A stretch of DNA of 30,903 nt from Stemphylium vesicarium. Taxonomy: Eukaryota; Ascomycota; Dothideomycetes; Pleosporales; Pleosporaceae. Positions 9,191 through 20,500 of the stretch are shown piece by piece. Positions within the stretch are counted from its first letter, which is position 1, and each line of letters starts with the position of its first letter. The notes beneath the pieces are model-generated. The model saw only the letters and a program-made list of their open reading frames with translations, did not search any database and was not told the origin of the DNA. The stretch is taken from contig QXCR01000243.1 of NCBI GenBank assembly GCA_004380135.1, positions 1-30,903 on the forward strand. Reading direction: 5' to 3'. The translations under genes and the position numbers were made by a program.

Positions 9191-12100
9191 GATGATCGGG
9201 AAAGGTGCGTGATGTCGATTTGGAGGAACTCAAGAAGACAAAAGACTATGATGTATCTCCAACAAAGACTTGCAAATCCTGGTTGATGTTGTGTGGTGTT
9301 GTCAGACCAGCTTAGTGCGATGGCTGCGTCAGATGGCCGGGGGCGATATCGGTGGACCGTTTGAGTGTGATAAAGAGGGAACGATGGTATGACTCAACAG
9401 AGAGAGTGTTCTTGTGTTGTTTCCTGGTAGTAGGGGGGTGACTGTATTTAAGGGCGCAAGTGGTGGCCGAACTGAGACAAGTGCCAAACGAGATGAGTGT
9501 ACTCAGTCAAAGAAGGCGTAGACCCAAAAGCGAAAGAGCCAGAGAGGCGAATGGGTAAGAATAAATACGATGGATGATACGCAGGCGGCAGGATCGTGTG
9601 TCGTGCAGTTCAGAAGAGCAAAGTGCAGCCCTACTGGGCGTGGCTTTGACTTTAAGTTCTAGGCGGTGGTGGTTGGAGCCTGGAAATGGGCGCTGTGAGT
9701 GGACATGGGACCAAATTCACCAAAGTACCGAAACGGATGTGCAGAAAATGCCAAAGCTAGGCCGCAGCGGCAGGCAGGACGGCTATCGCATGAACATGAT
9801 CCGGGCGTCGTGGGGCCACTTCTTCTGGCTGCGCAGCGGTGAATTGCACAGCCCGCGAGCGACCGATGCTACCACCCACCCACCCACATGTGGACCCTGG
9901 TCGCGACCGGTGTCCTGTGCCTGAGGATAATAGCGACGCAAGCGAGAGCTGCTGCCATTGGGGTCGAAGAAGTTTCTCGAGCATGCAAACCGGTTTGGAC
10001 GTCCGCGCGTCGGCGTACATTGATGTCTCAGACTCGATGGGCAGCAATGGTAAGCTGCCGAGATTCGAGCGCGCCTTGCCATGATGGCGTCCCCTTTGAG
10101 CTCGCCGAAGCCGAACAAGGCCACTCACTCACTTGCGTTGGGGGCAGAATTCCCTCATGGGAGACAAATAGGTGCTGCTAGCTGTGCCAATGGCGAAAAG
10201 CTAGGCGGATTGGAATGTCATCAGCTGGTGAATTGGCGAATGACAACGGAGGCTATGCACTCATTACCGCGTCGCCAGGCAGGATGGCCTTGACGCCAGG
10301 CACCAGAAGCCGGCGATTTGCTGATCGGTGCCCAATGCCCGGCCATATTGCTCTGTTTTGATGATGATATGGATAGAGGCATGTCTTCTTGGCCGCGCAA
10401 CTGGTTGGTGGGGTACCAATGTGCGACGGGCGCTAAAGGGATGCACCCACGCGAGCAGCTACGCTTCGTTCGCAGGCGGGCCTCATCACCGCAGCCATAA
10501 TTTTTTTGAGCAGCGATTATATTACACATTGTCAGTGTTTTCGCGCGATAACACCCTCATCATCCCCAGACGGACGCTAGCGGGTAGCAGTTGATGATGG
10601 GGTTTTTGGGAGGCGAATTGCTGAGCATGTGAGCTAGAAAGCCACCTCGTTGCCTTGAGCCATCCAAACTCGGGAAAGAGCAACAGACGAGGTGCGTCGC
10701 GCCTGCCATCAACATTCAAGTATTTTGTCAGCGCCTTCCATTTCTCATCCCACCTACTCTGGGCGTCCTCTCGCTACGTTCTCGCGGCCGATGCGTTCCA
10801 ATACGCCGGTTGCCATAGCAGTCTCCAGTCCTTACAAATCTCCACAGCAATCAGCTCCGAGGCGCGAGTCGCGCCACCGTCTCTGCTATCGAATGTAGCT
10901 GCCACCCGATGCGCGCTCCTTGCGAGCTGTTTCGTGCTACCCCTGGCCCTAGTCACGGGCTCAACCAATTCACAGCCTCAGTCGTCAGCCTTAACAGTTG
11001 CGCGTATCGTCATCATTCTGATACATGGGGACCGATTCCAGGGCCTCTGATGCGACTATCGCTCTAGCGAGGCGGCGAGCTCTCCTCTTAATTTGCGACA
11101 CCGCTATTTCTGCTTCCACTCCCAGTTTCCAAAGGAGGGTAGCCAGATTGAGTAAGCACGGCCACAGTAGTGAGCAGCCACTGTTGACCGTTCGCAGTAG
11201 CGCACACTCTGTGGCTTGTATCTTTGATTGACCATGACGAGGAGACATCAGTCAATGCGAGTTGCTCTGAGCAAGACTGAATGTTGCAGCGACCGTGTCA
11301 CAGTTTTGCACTGGAAGATGCTCAGCGGTTGTGCAAGCACTTTGCGACTGTCGGGCACTCACAAGCACCTCCAACACCCACCTGAAGGACGACTCGAACT
11401 TCAACTCACGGTAACAAAGATTCTGCGTGCTCACCAGTCTGCTCCTGCCCGACGTTTCGCTGAACTGATTGGGTTGACATGGACCATGTTCACCAGCCTC
11501 CACCGACTTTCTTGCCTCAGCCACGGTGCCCCACCATACAAGTGAGTCGCTAGCGTCAGGCGTGCCGTGCCGTGCCACACTACCTCCCGCACAAACCATA
11601 TCCACAACGATTGCTCAGCCCCTCCAACGGTTGACTGAGACAAAGCTTCGATTTCATTCTCCTGCATGTCAAACGGTCAACGCATGAAAGACTGCCAAGA
11701 AAACAGAGAACTAGCATGAAAGCCATGTCCGACTCTCCACAGTCTGGCTTGGGTATCATGAAAAACTTCCAGGGTTGGAGTGTGACTGCATCTGACATGT
11801 TATTGCGACCCCACACTCTCGGAGACATGCTTTGATCGTGTTTTATGCGACGCTATTTCTTTATCAAAAAGTATGTGAAGAATCTGTACATATCTAAGGC
11901 ATGTCACCGGGATTCTACACCGATGATACACACAGTAGCCGCTCATGTATGCTCAATTGCGCATTGGCCACTACGCGGAGACATAGCTACCTAACCAATG
12001 TCTTTGGGCACATGCCTGCCAAGATTACGTTACATTGACAGGTACAATGTATTCTGCAACAACACAGGCGACTCTTTCCATTGCCAGATCTCACCCGCGC

Positions 12101-13676
12101 TCTTTCCGCAACGTCCCGTCTCGTCTCCACCCCAGGTAAGCAAAGTGTACATTTGCGACTAAAACTCGGCCCCCTCGCCGCTAAGGTCGCACCACAGCCT
12201 TGACGCAGGAACATCAAGCTTCCCACAGGGGTACCATCGTAGCTGAGATGTTCCACTGCATCAAATACTCGGCTGTCGGATGGATGAGGCGATCCGCTGG
12301 AGCTCGCCGACAAGATGAGTAGCGCCGTGGCTCGTCAGACACGAAGCACCGGTCTGGGAAGCGCTTGAGAAGATATTGCAAGTTTCTAAACAGTCATATT
12401 GGAGTAATATGAGCGCTTTTCCACAACAAACACTCTTCTGGGTATTGGATGCCTTATTCGCGCCTTTTCGCAATCACTGCTGCCTTCGTGCGGACCTTCT
12501 TCGGACCCACGATACGCAAGCAGAAAAAAAAGCTGATCGGTGAAGAACCAACACTTCCCTTCACCTGAGACGCGTCCGAAGACCGGCCGTTGGCAGCTCA
12601 CCATTGGCACCCAGCCTAACAAGATTTGCCTCCTCTATATGAAGGATCTCTAGGCTCGACTGGTGATCTAGTTACTATTCTAGTTCTGCATCACACCCTC
12701 ATGTCGACGGACTAGCTCTTAGATTCGCCACTGTCATTGCGGCACGGAAACATGTTCGTCATCAACCCCAACGAAGACTTCCATATCAGCGCAGTAGCCG
12801 TCTCCAGCTCCACGGACCCAGTGTAATTGCCCCCTACTTTTCCCGAAAGCAATATAGCTGCCTAGTGGATGTCTCACATCAAAGGCAGCATAAGTATTCA
12901 CCCGAGTTGTGGCCTCAGGCAAAGGTAGCAGTTGCGGCCTCTTGTTACTCTTCTTCACCAGTCTGCCTTGTATGTCGTCGTCACAGCATGATGGAAACGT
13001 AACACCTCTTGTCACCGGCACGAGGTATGTCCTCAAGTAGTACGCGTAAGCTCTACCTAGCTTTCGATTCGCACTATATCACGCTCTCCTTTGTGCTCCC
13101 CCACTTGCGTCAACTACTCTTGTTCCGCCCCCGATCGCCGTAACCCCAGCGTTGTCTTCTCCCTTTCTTCCCTGACGAAATAAATATCATCGTCGTACAT
13201 ACGGCACTGTTGTATTTCGGACTGACATAGCCTTGGTGTCATCGTTGTACAGATTGGCACTACAGCATCGAAGTCAACGAGAAAATAGAGTAGGCTTTAT
13301 ATGTCTACAATGTCAATTTGTCGTGATAGACGCAAGTGAGCAACCAACGTTCCGGCGATAGTCATTCGGCTTGCGCGAAACTAGAGTAGGTGCTAGTGCG
13401 TAGGCTGTAGACTTGGTTTTTGTACCGTGTCTTCCTACATGGTTCATAATGTAGCGTAGTGTAGCTAAGATGTTTAGGTGTCTAGCGATTATCATGATAG
13501 CCATCTCAGCAGTGAATGGGCTTGGGGCTCGGAGTCATGTTGCAAGCCTATCCTAGGGAAGACATGGGCTAATAGTTGGCAGAGAACATCTCATATTGGG
13601 GAATGTTTTCTTCTTCACTTACCCGTCTTCTTCTAGAGACCCTTTCAGTCTACATGCGAGCTAATCACCAAGCAGG

Positions 13677-13681
<5 letters not shown>
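9191..13681. other. Long 4.5-kb stretch without a supported gene
   Basis: Both strands carry many short open frames (longest about 131 codons), none with a recognisable domain, signal peptide or convincing exon chain. The first few hundred bases are probably promoter and leader of the coiled-coil gene (a TTAAATA-like motif near 9446-9453 on the minus strand). A minus-strand frame open from about 13095 to 12734 has protein-like composition but no ATG at its start. A small GTGCC tandem run lies near 11563-11577. Base composition is close to that of the gene-rich block, unlike the decayed hAT region. Confidence 0.5.

Positions 13682-13707
<26 letters not shown>
13682..13707. repeat. (AG)13 microsatellite
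   Basis: Thirteen uninterrupted AG units, 77 bp beyond the stop codon of the Mrp51 gene, so probably in or near its 3' UTR. Confidence 0.95.
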
Positions 13708-13783
13708 CAAACAGCCATGCTTCCCAATCAGACATACTGTACAAGAATAATACATTCAAACCATCTACACATCTATTCGCATC

Positions 13784-15664
13784 TTACTCCCCCCTCAGTG
13801 CCTCTCCCACGCCAGGGAAGCCCTTGGGCGGACTCGCCCTCCCCTGCGGTCTCTGACTTTCCAGGAACTCGCTGAACTTCTGCGCCTCACCACTCATCTC
13901 ATCCAACTCCTTAACCCCACTGCGTCCGAGTCCCGCACTCAAATCCCTTAACGGGTCCTCATTCACATTCTCCCTCACAGGGGGTTTATCATCCAACTCG
14001 CCCCTTGCAACAGCGATCTCCGGCCCAGTGGAACGGAGCAACTTGATATGGATACGGCCATCGTTCGTAACAGAGCCAAAAAGCGGGTTAACGAGAAGCT
14101 TCTTGCCACCAGGCGTATCCACATCGATAGTCTCGACATCCTTGGCTTCCCTGACGTTACCAGCGCGCGACGCGAAGTTACTGTCCGTGCTCTTGAACTG
14201 GTCGTTGGCCACGAAGCCACCGACACCGAGGCGGGCATAGACTTCGGTTCGGGCGCTGGTACGCCGCGCTTGCACGACGCGCGCGGGGATCGGGGTGGGC
14301 GCTGCTTGCGGGCCGAGGATGGGGTGATTCGTGATGTAGGATTTTGTGCGCAGGTAGCCGAGGCCGGCGGAGGGGTGGGTAGATAGCGGTGCGGTAGACT
14401 GGTCGAAGGCGTAGGTGTCGAAGTCGCGACTTGAGGCGTCGACGGCGTAGTTTCTGTTCTTGAGCCTCATGGCGGGTAGCTTGAGGAAGGGCAGAATGAG
14501 CTTGCTGACAAGCTTGCTGGTTAGAGGGTCTGTTGCGGTTTCCCGGCGGAGGGACTTGATGCCCGCGTTGATGTCGGCTTTGGTGATGCTGCGCCAGGAC
14601 TTTTCTTGCTCGGCCTGCCATTTCTCGGCTTCTTGCATGTCCATCGGGGGTCTTTGGTCGGACTTTGAGGCGGCGAAACGGCGGGAGATGTAGATTTCAT
14701 TCTTGACGAATTCGACTAGGTAGTTGTTGAATTCCTTCTTTCGGCCGCTGATTTCCTTGCTGATGTAGGCGACGAAGTCGTCGGCGCTCATACCTGGTAC
14801 CCATGGCCCGTCGTTCTTCCAACGTCTGGTGTTGTGCACGATGGGGTCTACAGGCGGCGGGGTAAAGGGTGTGAATGTGGACAACCGCTGTTTCAGAGCA
14901 TTCTTTGCAGCTTCCTGCTCTTCCTGGAAAGCTGTAAATTCTTCATACCAGGGCATGGAAGGTGGCGCCCCTTGGAAAAGTTGAGCAACCTGCTTCTTTG
15001 CCTTGTTCGCTTCCTTTTGGAAAGCCTCAAAGTCGGCCAGCTGGTTGCCCCAGCCACGTTCCCTCCAGGTTGCCTTCTTCGCCTCCCACTTCTCTGCCCA
15101 GGTGGCGTTGAAGACATGCCACTCAGTCTTGGCTCGCTCTGCAGGCATGCTCTTCTTGAGGGCCTGCAGGTACAGGCCGGCCTCATCCAGACCCATATCA
15201 GTGTCATAACTCGTGGTATCATCGCGGACTTCAAATGCTCCCGGAGGCGGCGTATTGCCCCACTCCTGATCCCGCATGTACGACATGCCCTTCATCATTG
15301 GAACGCCCATCTCTTCCCATTTTTGCCTTGTCCGTACATGGTCGGCGGCGGAGTCGAAGTCGGTGACATGCTCGATCGTGTCCAGCTGAGTGACTCGCAA
15401 TACCGGATCACTGGTTTGGACGATATGGCTTCTCGAAGGGATGGCTCGTTTCAGACCCCAGTCACCGCGTGCAAGCGACGCCTTTGTGGTTGCGATGGCT
15501 TGGTGGGTGGGATACGGGAGGGTTGCTGTGTCGGAGGCTTTGGTGATGCCCGCGCCGAAGGACTCGCTAACGGGCGGCCGTGGCAGCGGGTTTGGCAGCG
15601 AGAAAAGCCGGGAGTTTCGGAGGAGATGAGATGTCGGGGAGAGGGATTGGCGGCTTAGAGCCAT
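13784..15664 (-). CDS. mrp51: Mitochondrial small-subunit ribosomal protein Mrp51
   Basis: One uninterrupted 626-codon frame. The first about 35 residues are rich in Arg, Ser and Leu and lack acidic residues (MALSRQSLSPTSHLLRNSRL), a typical mitochondrial targeting sequence. The conserved family block follows at about residues 64-125: ARGDWGLKRAIPSRS, then TQLDTIEHVTDFDSAADHVR and RQKWEEMGVPM. The middle is charged and probably helical. A second conserved block (WVPGMSADDFVAYI, then the KNEIYISRRFAA region) lies about residues 290-340. The family (Mit_ribos_Mrp51) belongs to the 37S subunit of fungal mitoribosomes and in yeast supports translation of mitochondrial mRNAs. Length fits filamentous ascomycete members, which are longer than the yeast protein. 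The gene sits downstream of Rtr1 on the same strand, 537 bp apart, and is probably transcribed separately. Confidence 0.88.
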   Translation of the reverse strand: MALSRQSLSPTSHLLRNSRLFSLPNPLPRPPVSESFGAGITKASDTATLPYPTHQAIATTKASLARGDWGLKRAIPSRSHIVQTSDPVLRVTQLDTIEHVTDFDSAADHVRTRQKWEEMGVPMMKGMSYMRDQEWGNTPPPGAFEVRDDTTSYDTDMGLDEAGLYLQALKKSMPAERAKTEWHVFNATWAEKWEAKKATWRERGWGNQLADFEAFQKEANKAKKQVAQLFQGAPPSMPWYEEFTAFQEEQEAAKNALKQRLSTFTPFTPPPVDPIVHNTRRWKNDGPWVPGMSADDFVAYISKEISGRKKEFNNYLVEFVKNEIYISRRFAASKSDQRPPMDMQEAEKWQAEQEKSWRSITKADINAGIKSLRRETATDPLTSKLVSKLILPFLKLPAMRLKNRNYAVDASSRDFDTYAFDQSTAPLSTHPSAGLGYLRTKSYITNHPILGPQAAPTPIPARVVQARRTSARTEVYARLGVGGFVANDQFKSTDSNFASRAGNVREAKDVETIDVDTPGGKKLLVNPLFGSVTNDGRIHIKLLRSTGPEIAVARGELDDKPPVRENVNEDPLRDLSAGLGRSGVKELDEMSGEAQKFSEFLESQRPQGRASPPKGFPGVGEALRGE

Positions 15665-16201
15665 ATTGGCGATGCGACAGCCGCGTGTTGGCGTTCAATG
15701 GCGGCTGAAGTGGTGGTGGCAGTCGTTGTGAGGAAATGTCGACATGGATTTGCGGCGAGGTCCGTGCTCCTCCGCGGCCTCTGACGGGCATACAATATAG
15801 CCCTGGAGGGTGTGGATTGTCATAGCTGCACGACTTTGGTTGGAAGAATGAGTGTGATGGTTATTTCTATTGTGTATATTGCAGGGCTAAGAATGTCTAA
15901 GATACTGCTTTCCTGAATTCCTACACCTTTAAACATTTCGCGAATCTTGCATTTTTCGCGTGCATCGCGACTTTGATCAAGCCGTTGTATGCAATCGTCA
16001 CTCTGTTCATCGGAGTGAAGTGCTTTTGCGCACCGTATGCCCTAATACTTGCCGTGTCGTCTTTGACGAGGACATTGCGGCTCTGAGGCGTTGGTCTCTT
16101 GGCCGACCCTGGACTGGAAATTTCGACATTGCCTCTGACGGGTGGGAGGACCAGAAGTTCTCTTGGTGGTGATATTGAACATGCGGGATAGGAATCCTCA
16201 A
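15665..16201. other. Spacer between the Rtr1 and Mrp51 genes
   Basis: It holds the Rtr1 3' flank and the Mrp51 promoter. A minus-strand frame (15921-16226) overlaps the end of Rtr1 but has no recognisable content and is probably 3' UTR. No gene is supported here. Confidence 0.5.
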
Positions 16202-17104
16202 TCACCCCGGCAAATGCTTGTCCCAATCCTGCGCGTCATCCTCATCCTCATCCTCGTCCTCTTTACCCTTCCTGTTGATGCGTGGGACATGACCTTCAAT
16301 GGCCATGGTGTGGTCGGAAGTTTGGCCAGGAAGCGAAGGTGGCTGTGGGGGTCCGGTGGTGGGCATGCGCTCCATGATCTGGTCTTGTACGAGATCATTG
16401 TTCGCCTTGCTGACCTGGCCTGGCTTCTCTCCCCGCTCGAGTGCCAGGTCGATCATGGCATCTTCACGGGCCGCCCAAGCCGCGTCGACGTCGTCGTCTT
16501 CGTCGCCGTCTGCCGCAGTCGTGCCTTCCTGCTTCGGTCGCAAGGGTAGCGCCTTCCGAACCTCGTCTTCGTTATCCACCATGAGCTCGATGCTGTCACC
16601 GTATCCCCCTTGGCGCATCCACGCTGGTTCCTCGTTCAGCTGCACTTTTACGTACAGTGCCCGCTTTGCGCAGTCATCTGAGCACCACACCTCGAGTAAT
16701 TTCCTGTCTACTATCTGCACGCCATATTCAGTGTCAATGAACTGCTTTCTCGCAATCGATCGCGCCTTCTTTTTGGGTCGCGGGCACAGGGCATAGCCGC
16801 ACTTGTCGGCAATGTTGCGCTCCTCAATCAGAGCATCGTAGTCGGCGGGCTGGAACGGAATGACTGCCTTTTGGAAGAACTGTGCGTCTTCCGGCGTGGG
16901 CCGCTTGGCGTCGGCGTGTGGTGAAGTCGGAAAGTCCATCAGCGTCATGACCGTCTCAAGCACCTCGGCCTCGACGCGCTTGCGGTCTTCCAGCACAGTG
17001 GCATGCTGGCGGGCTACTGCGAGATGGCGCGCATTCACAGGCTTCCTCCCGGGCGGGGCGTTGGTGGACACGGTCGAGTTTTTCAGTATCGACTTGGGCG
17101 GCAT
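16202..17104 (-). CDS. rtr1: RNA polymerase II CTD phosphatase, Rtr1/RPAP2 family
   Basis: The 300-residue product begins MPPKSILKNS. The zinc-binding core is visible: C102-GYAL-C107 (CGYALCPRP) and, after a 33-residue basic/hydrophobic spacer, C141-SDD-C145 (VWCSDDCAKRALYVKVQL). This matches the Rtr1/RPAP2 fold, which removes phosphate from the heptad repeats of the polymerase II C-terminal domain during the initiation-elongation switch and shuttles between nucleus and cytoplasm. The C-terminal half is acidic and disordered, ending EDEDEDEDDAQDWDKHLPG. An in-frame ATG 46 codons upstream (17242) would add a Thr/Arg-rich extension (TPTRTRTWTWTD) that looks like translated leader; I chose 17104 because family similarity starts there. 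It is divergent from the Bbc1 gene across a 440-bp shared promoter. Confidence 0.88.
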   Translation of the reverse strand: MPPKSILKNSTVSTNAPPGRKPVNARHLAVARQHATVLEDRKRVEAEVLETVMTLMDFPTSPHADAKRPTPEDAQFFQKAVIPFQPADYDALIEERNIADKCGYALCPRPKKKARSIARKQFIDTEYGVQIVDRKLLEVWCSDDCAKRALYVKVQLNEEPAWMRQGGYGDSIELMVDNEDEVRKALPLRPKQEGTTAADGDEDDDVDAAWAAREDAMIDLALERGEKPGQVSKANNDLVQDQIMERMPTTGPPQPPSLPGQTSDHTMAIEGHVPRINRKGKEDEDEDEDDAQDWDKHLPG

Positions 17105-17544
17105 GTCTGTCCAGGTCCAGGTCCGTGTCCGGGTTGGTGTTGCGATCGTCGTTGCTAGAGTGTGAATGAAGTGGACCGGGTGTGCCAAGCTGGGCGTCGG
17201 GCTGCGCGGGGCTGTTTTGAGCTTCGTCACCACACTTCCCACGAGGCACCTGCAGCAGCCCCCAATCTCTCTCTCCCCTTAGCACTCGCCCAGAGCTGTA
17301 TGGGTGCGAACAGTGAATGGTACGCTGCCCGAATCTTCCGCGCCTCCCGCAGCCCTTTCGCAAGCTGACATACGCGTCATCGTAGCTAGACACCTCCGCT
17401 ATCCGCCGTGCACCACGACCTAGAGAGCTCCCACACGCACCTGCCGTAGTTTATTTCCTGGCAGGCACCGCAGCTGTCATCGCCTAGCGAGCCCGCTGCA
17501 GCTGGAGAGGTAGCTCTGCCTCCCATCACCCAACGCCCGGCGCC
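17105..17544. promoter_or_regulatory. Shared bidirectional promoter of Rtr1 and Bbc1
   Basis: The two start codons face away from each other across 440 bp, so both leaders and core promoters must lie here unless the Rtr1 gene starts further up. The stretch is C/T-rich (17225-17290, plus strand) and has no clear TATA box. No specific operator site can be named. Confidence 0.65.
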
Positions 17545-20500
17545 ATGTACAAAGTCAAGGCCGTCTACGACTACTCGTCCCCCCACGAGGACGATCTAGA
17601 CTTCAAGGTCGGCCAGATCATCTCCGTCACTGAAGAAGAGGGCGACGACTGGTTGGTCGGCGAATACGTAGACAATGGCGGAAACAAGCACGATGGCCTC
17701 TTCCCCCGGAACTTCGTCGAGCGACACGAGCCAGAGCCGCCGCCACGCCCCAACCGGGCATCACGACACAAGCCATTGGAGCAGCCTGCTGCAATAGAAG
17801 CACCTCCCACGCCCCAGATACCGCAACCCGAACCCGAGCCAGTACAGCGCGAGGAGCCCGAGCAACCCAAGCCCCAGCCGCCCCCATTAGACGTGCCGGC
17901 TGCTGCCAAAACCACCCCCTTGCCCATGTCGCCCATGTCGCCTCAGTCAGCGTCTAGTGCGAGGGCACAGGAGCCACCTGAAACCTCGAAATCTCCTGCG
18001 CCTGCGCCGGGAAAGAAACCCCCGCCACCCATCGCGGCCAAATCCAATGCTTTCCGGGACCGTATTGCTGCTTTCAATGCCCCGGCTGCTGCCCCAATCC
18101 AGCCCTTCAAGCCATCTGGGGGTGCTCCCACCAACTTCATCAAGAAGCCATTCGTTGCTCCTCCACCAAGCCGCAATGCATACGTTCCTCCCACTCGGGA
18201 AGCTCCGCCCGTCAAGACCTACCGCCGCGAAGAAGACCCCGAGATTGCAGAGCGCCAGGCGCGAGACCAGAATGACGCTGAGCGTGCAGGACTGGTCGCC
18301 CACGATACTTCAAAGTCGAACGAGACTGAGGAGGAACAAGCACCAAAGATCAGCCTAAAGGAGCGAATTGCTCTTCTCCAGAAGCAGCAGCAGGAACAGG
18401 CTGAGCGGGCGGCCGCTATGCAAAAGGAAAAGCCTAAGCGACCACCGGTTGCGAAAAGAACCGAATCTCAAGACGCTCCAGCTGAAGACAGCGAAGACAC
18501 TGAACTGGAGCGAGTCGGCACTGGGGCCTCCAAATCCCGCGCATCCGTCGATCAAGCCCGTCCTCGCACATCTCAAGATGTCAAGTCACCCGACTCGCAA
18601 GCCCTCAACCGCGACCTCCTCAGCGAAAACGACGCCGACCAATCAGGCGCCGGTGATACTGAAGACGCTGGGGCTGAGTCTACAAGCGTTGAGGAGGACG
18701 ATGAGAGACCGAAGAGCAGACACCCGCCTCCACCGGCGCCTAAGCCTGTTGTTGCCGCTACCGCTGCACCAGGTCAAGAACCCGAAGCCGGAGACAAGCA
18801 AGATGCTCCCAAAGAAGAAGAAGAGGAGGAAGAGGAAGAGGAAGATGAAATGGACGCTGAAACGAGACGGAAGTTAGAGCTGCGTCAGCGCATGGCTAAG
18901 ATGAGCGGCGGCATGGGCATGCCCGGCATGTTTGGCGGTATGCCCATGGGCGGCCTTCCACCAAAGCCACCGAAACCTGCAAAGAAGAAGTCAATTACGG
19001 ACAAGAAGGCTGAAGATTCCGAGGGCTACGCATCACCCCAGCAACAGGTGCCCATGTTCCGCATGCCCCCACTGCCATCGGCCCAGAGCCAAGGACAAGA
19101 CGACCGCTCCCTATCTGTGGAAAAGGAGGAAGAGGTCCCAGCCCCAGTCACAGGCTCCCACACCGCAGAGGAAGTGCCTGATGTAGAAGACGTTGCGGCC
19201 CAACCTATCCAGCGCACACCCACTGGCGAGCAGCCCCCGCCAGTTCCCTCAGAAAGTAAGTTTCTCATACCTCGCAAGCCAATCTACGTCTTTACGCAAC
19301 GCATCCAAGACTACCTACAGCTGCCATCTCCCGAAACACTGTCCAAGACGTATACTACGTGCGACGGTGTGTCGGAATATGTCATGACTGTATGCGTGTC
19401 TAGTATGTGTGGATTAGGATTGAGCTCTGTGAGTTTCAAGCCTTAGGTCCTGAACTAACACTCTGTAGAACGTCCTGCGCCTCCACCAGTACCAACAGCA
19501 TGTAAGTTATCAGATGATATCAGGGTTCGAATTGCTCTGACCACTTCCAGCTCGACCTCTTCCACCACCTCCTCCGCAGGTTCTGTCTCCAGGGCCTGGC
19601 TCCGAATCTGGTGATGAGTTGACAGACGCTGCCAATACACCGTCTGCTCCGTTTCAACCACCCCCAAAGCGAGCTTCTTACTTCTCCTCGGGTGAGCAAC
19701 CGCATGATCAATCCGAGAGGCGCGTACCGCCGATTCCATCGGCAGGTCCTGGATCCCCAGTCGCAAGCCGACCTCCACCGCCACCACCACCGACACAGGC
19801 CCCTCTTTCTCGTCAGGAAAGTCTACCCATGAGGAAACTAGATAGAACTGAGGGAGAGACTGATTATGAGGGCGACTACGACACAGATATGGCGCCTGAG
19901 GCAACGCACAAGGATGCCTTGAAGTCACATGCTAGGAGTTCCAGTGTCGAAGAGGACAACATTGTGGACGAGCCCAGCTCAGCGCGATCACCGACTATAC
20001 CTCAGGGGATGCCGCCAGCACCTCCTGTCAACCGTCCAGTGCCGCCACCTCCGCCCCAACAACCTCCTAGTCGATCATCAACCGATTTTCCCCGTGGTGC
20101 TCCACCCCCTCCACCAGTACCGCCCCCAACTCGTAATACCCAATTAGCAGAGGATGACGATGAGTACGACCCTTTCAAGTACAACGGTCCTCCCACAGGT
20201 GCTGCTCCTCCAGCTCCTCCAGCGCCTCGGGCGGCTCCACCACCTCCACAAGGTCAGCCACCACCACCAAGTACCCGTCCTCCGCCACCAATGCCGCCTT
20301 CCATACCTTTCGCTATGCCTGGTCAGAAGACCGAGTCGGAAGAAGATGATGAATTGTACTCGTCACCTGCACCTCGGAAGTCTCATGATCGGGCACCACC
20401 CCCACCGCCTCACGCTCCGCCACACCAGCACGCTCCCCCACCTCTTCCATTCCAACAAGCACCGGCTCCCCCGCCTGTTGACAGAGCAGTACCGCAGCCA

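Noticed and set aside
10655..11050. 131-codon plus-strand open frame
   Set aside because: Low-complexity Ser/Ala-rich reading, no domain, overlapped by frames of similar length on the other strand; consistent with chance.
13682..13707. AG microsatellite as a regulatory element
   Set aside because: It lies beyond the 3' end of Mrp51 and nothing links it to a promoter.
15921..16226. 101-codon minus-strand frame overlapping the end of Rtr1
   Set aside because: No recognisable content; it lies in the expected Rtr1 3' UTR.
17105..17242. A 46-codon N-terminal extension of Rtr1 from an upstream in-frame ATG
   Set aside because: The extra sequence is Thr/Arg/Trp repeat-like and unlike the family; similarity begins at the ATG at 17104. 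It is most likely leader.
19256..19446. Treating the first Bbc1 open frame as a complete 633-residue gene and the second as a separate gene
   Set aside because: Canonical splice sites join both into one frame with the SH3 domain at one end and the Bbc1 C-terminal domain at the other.
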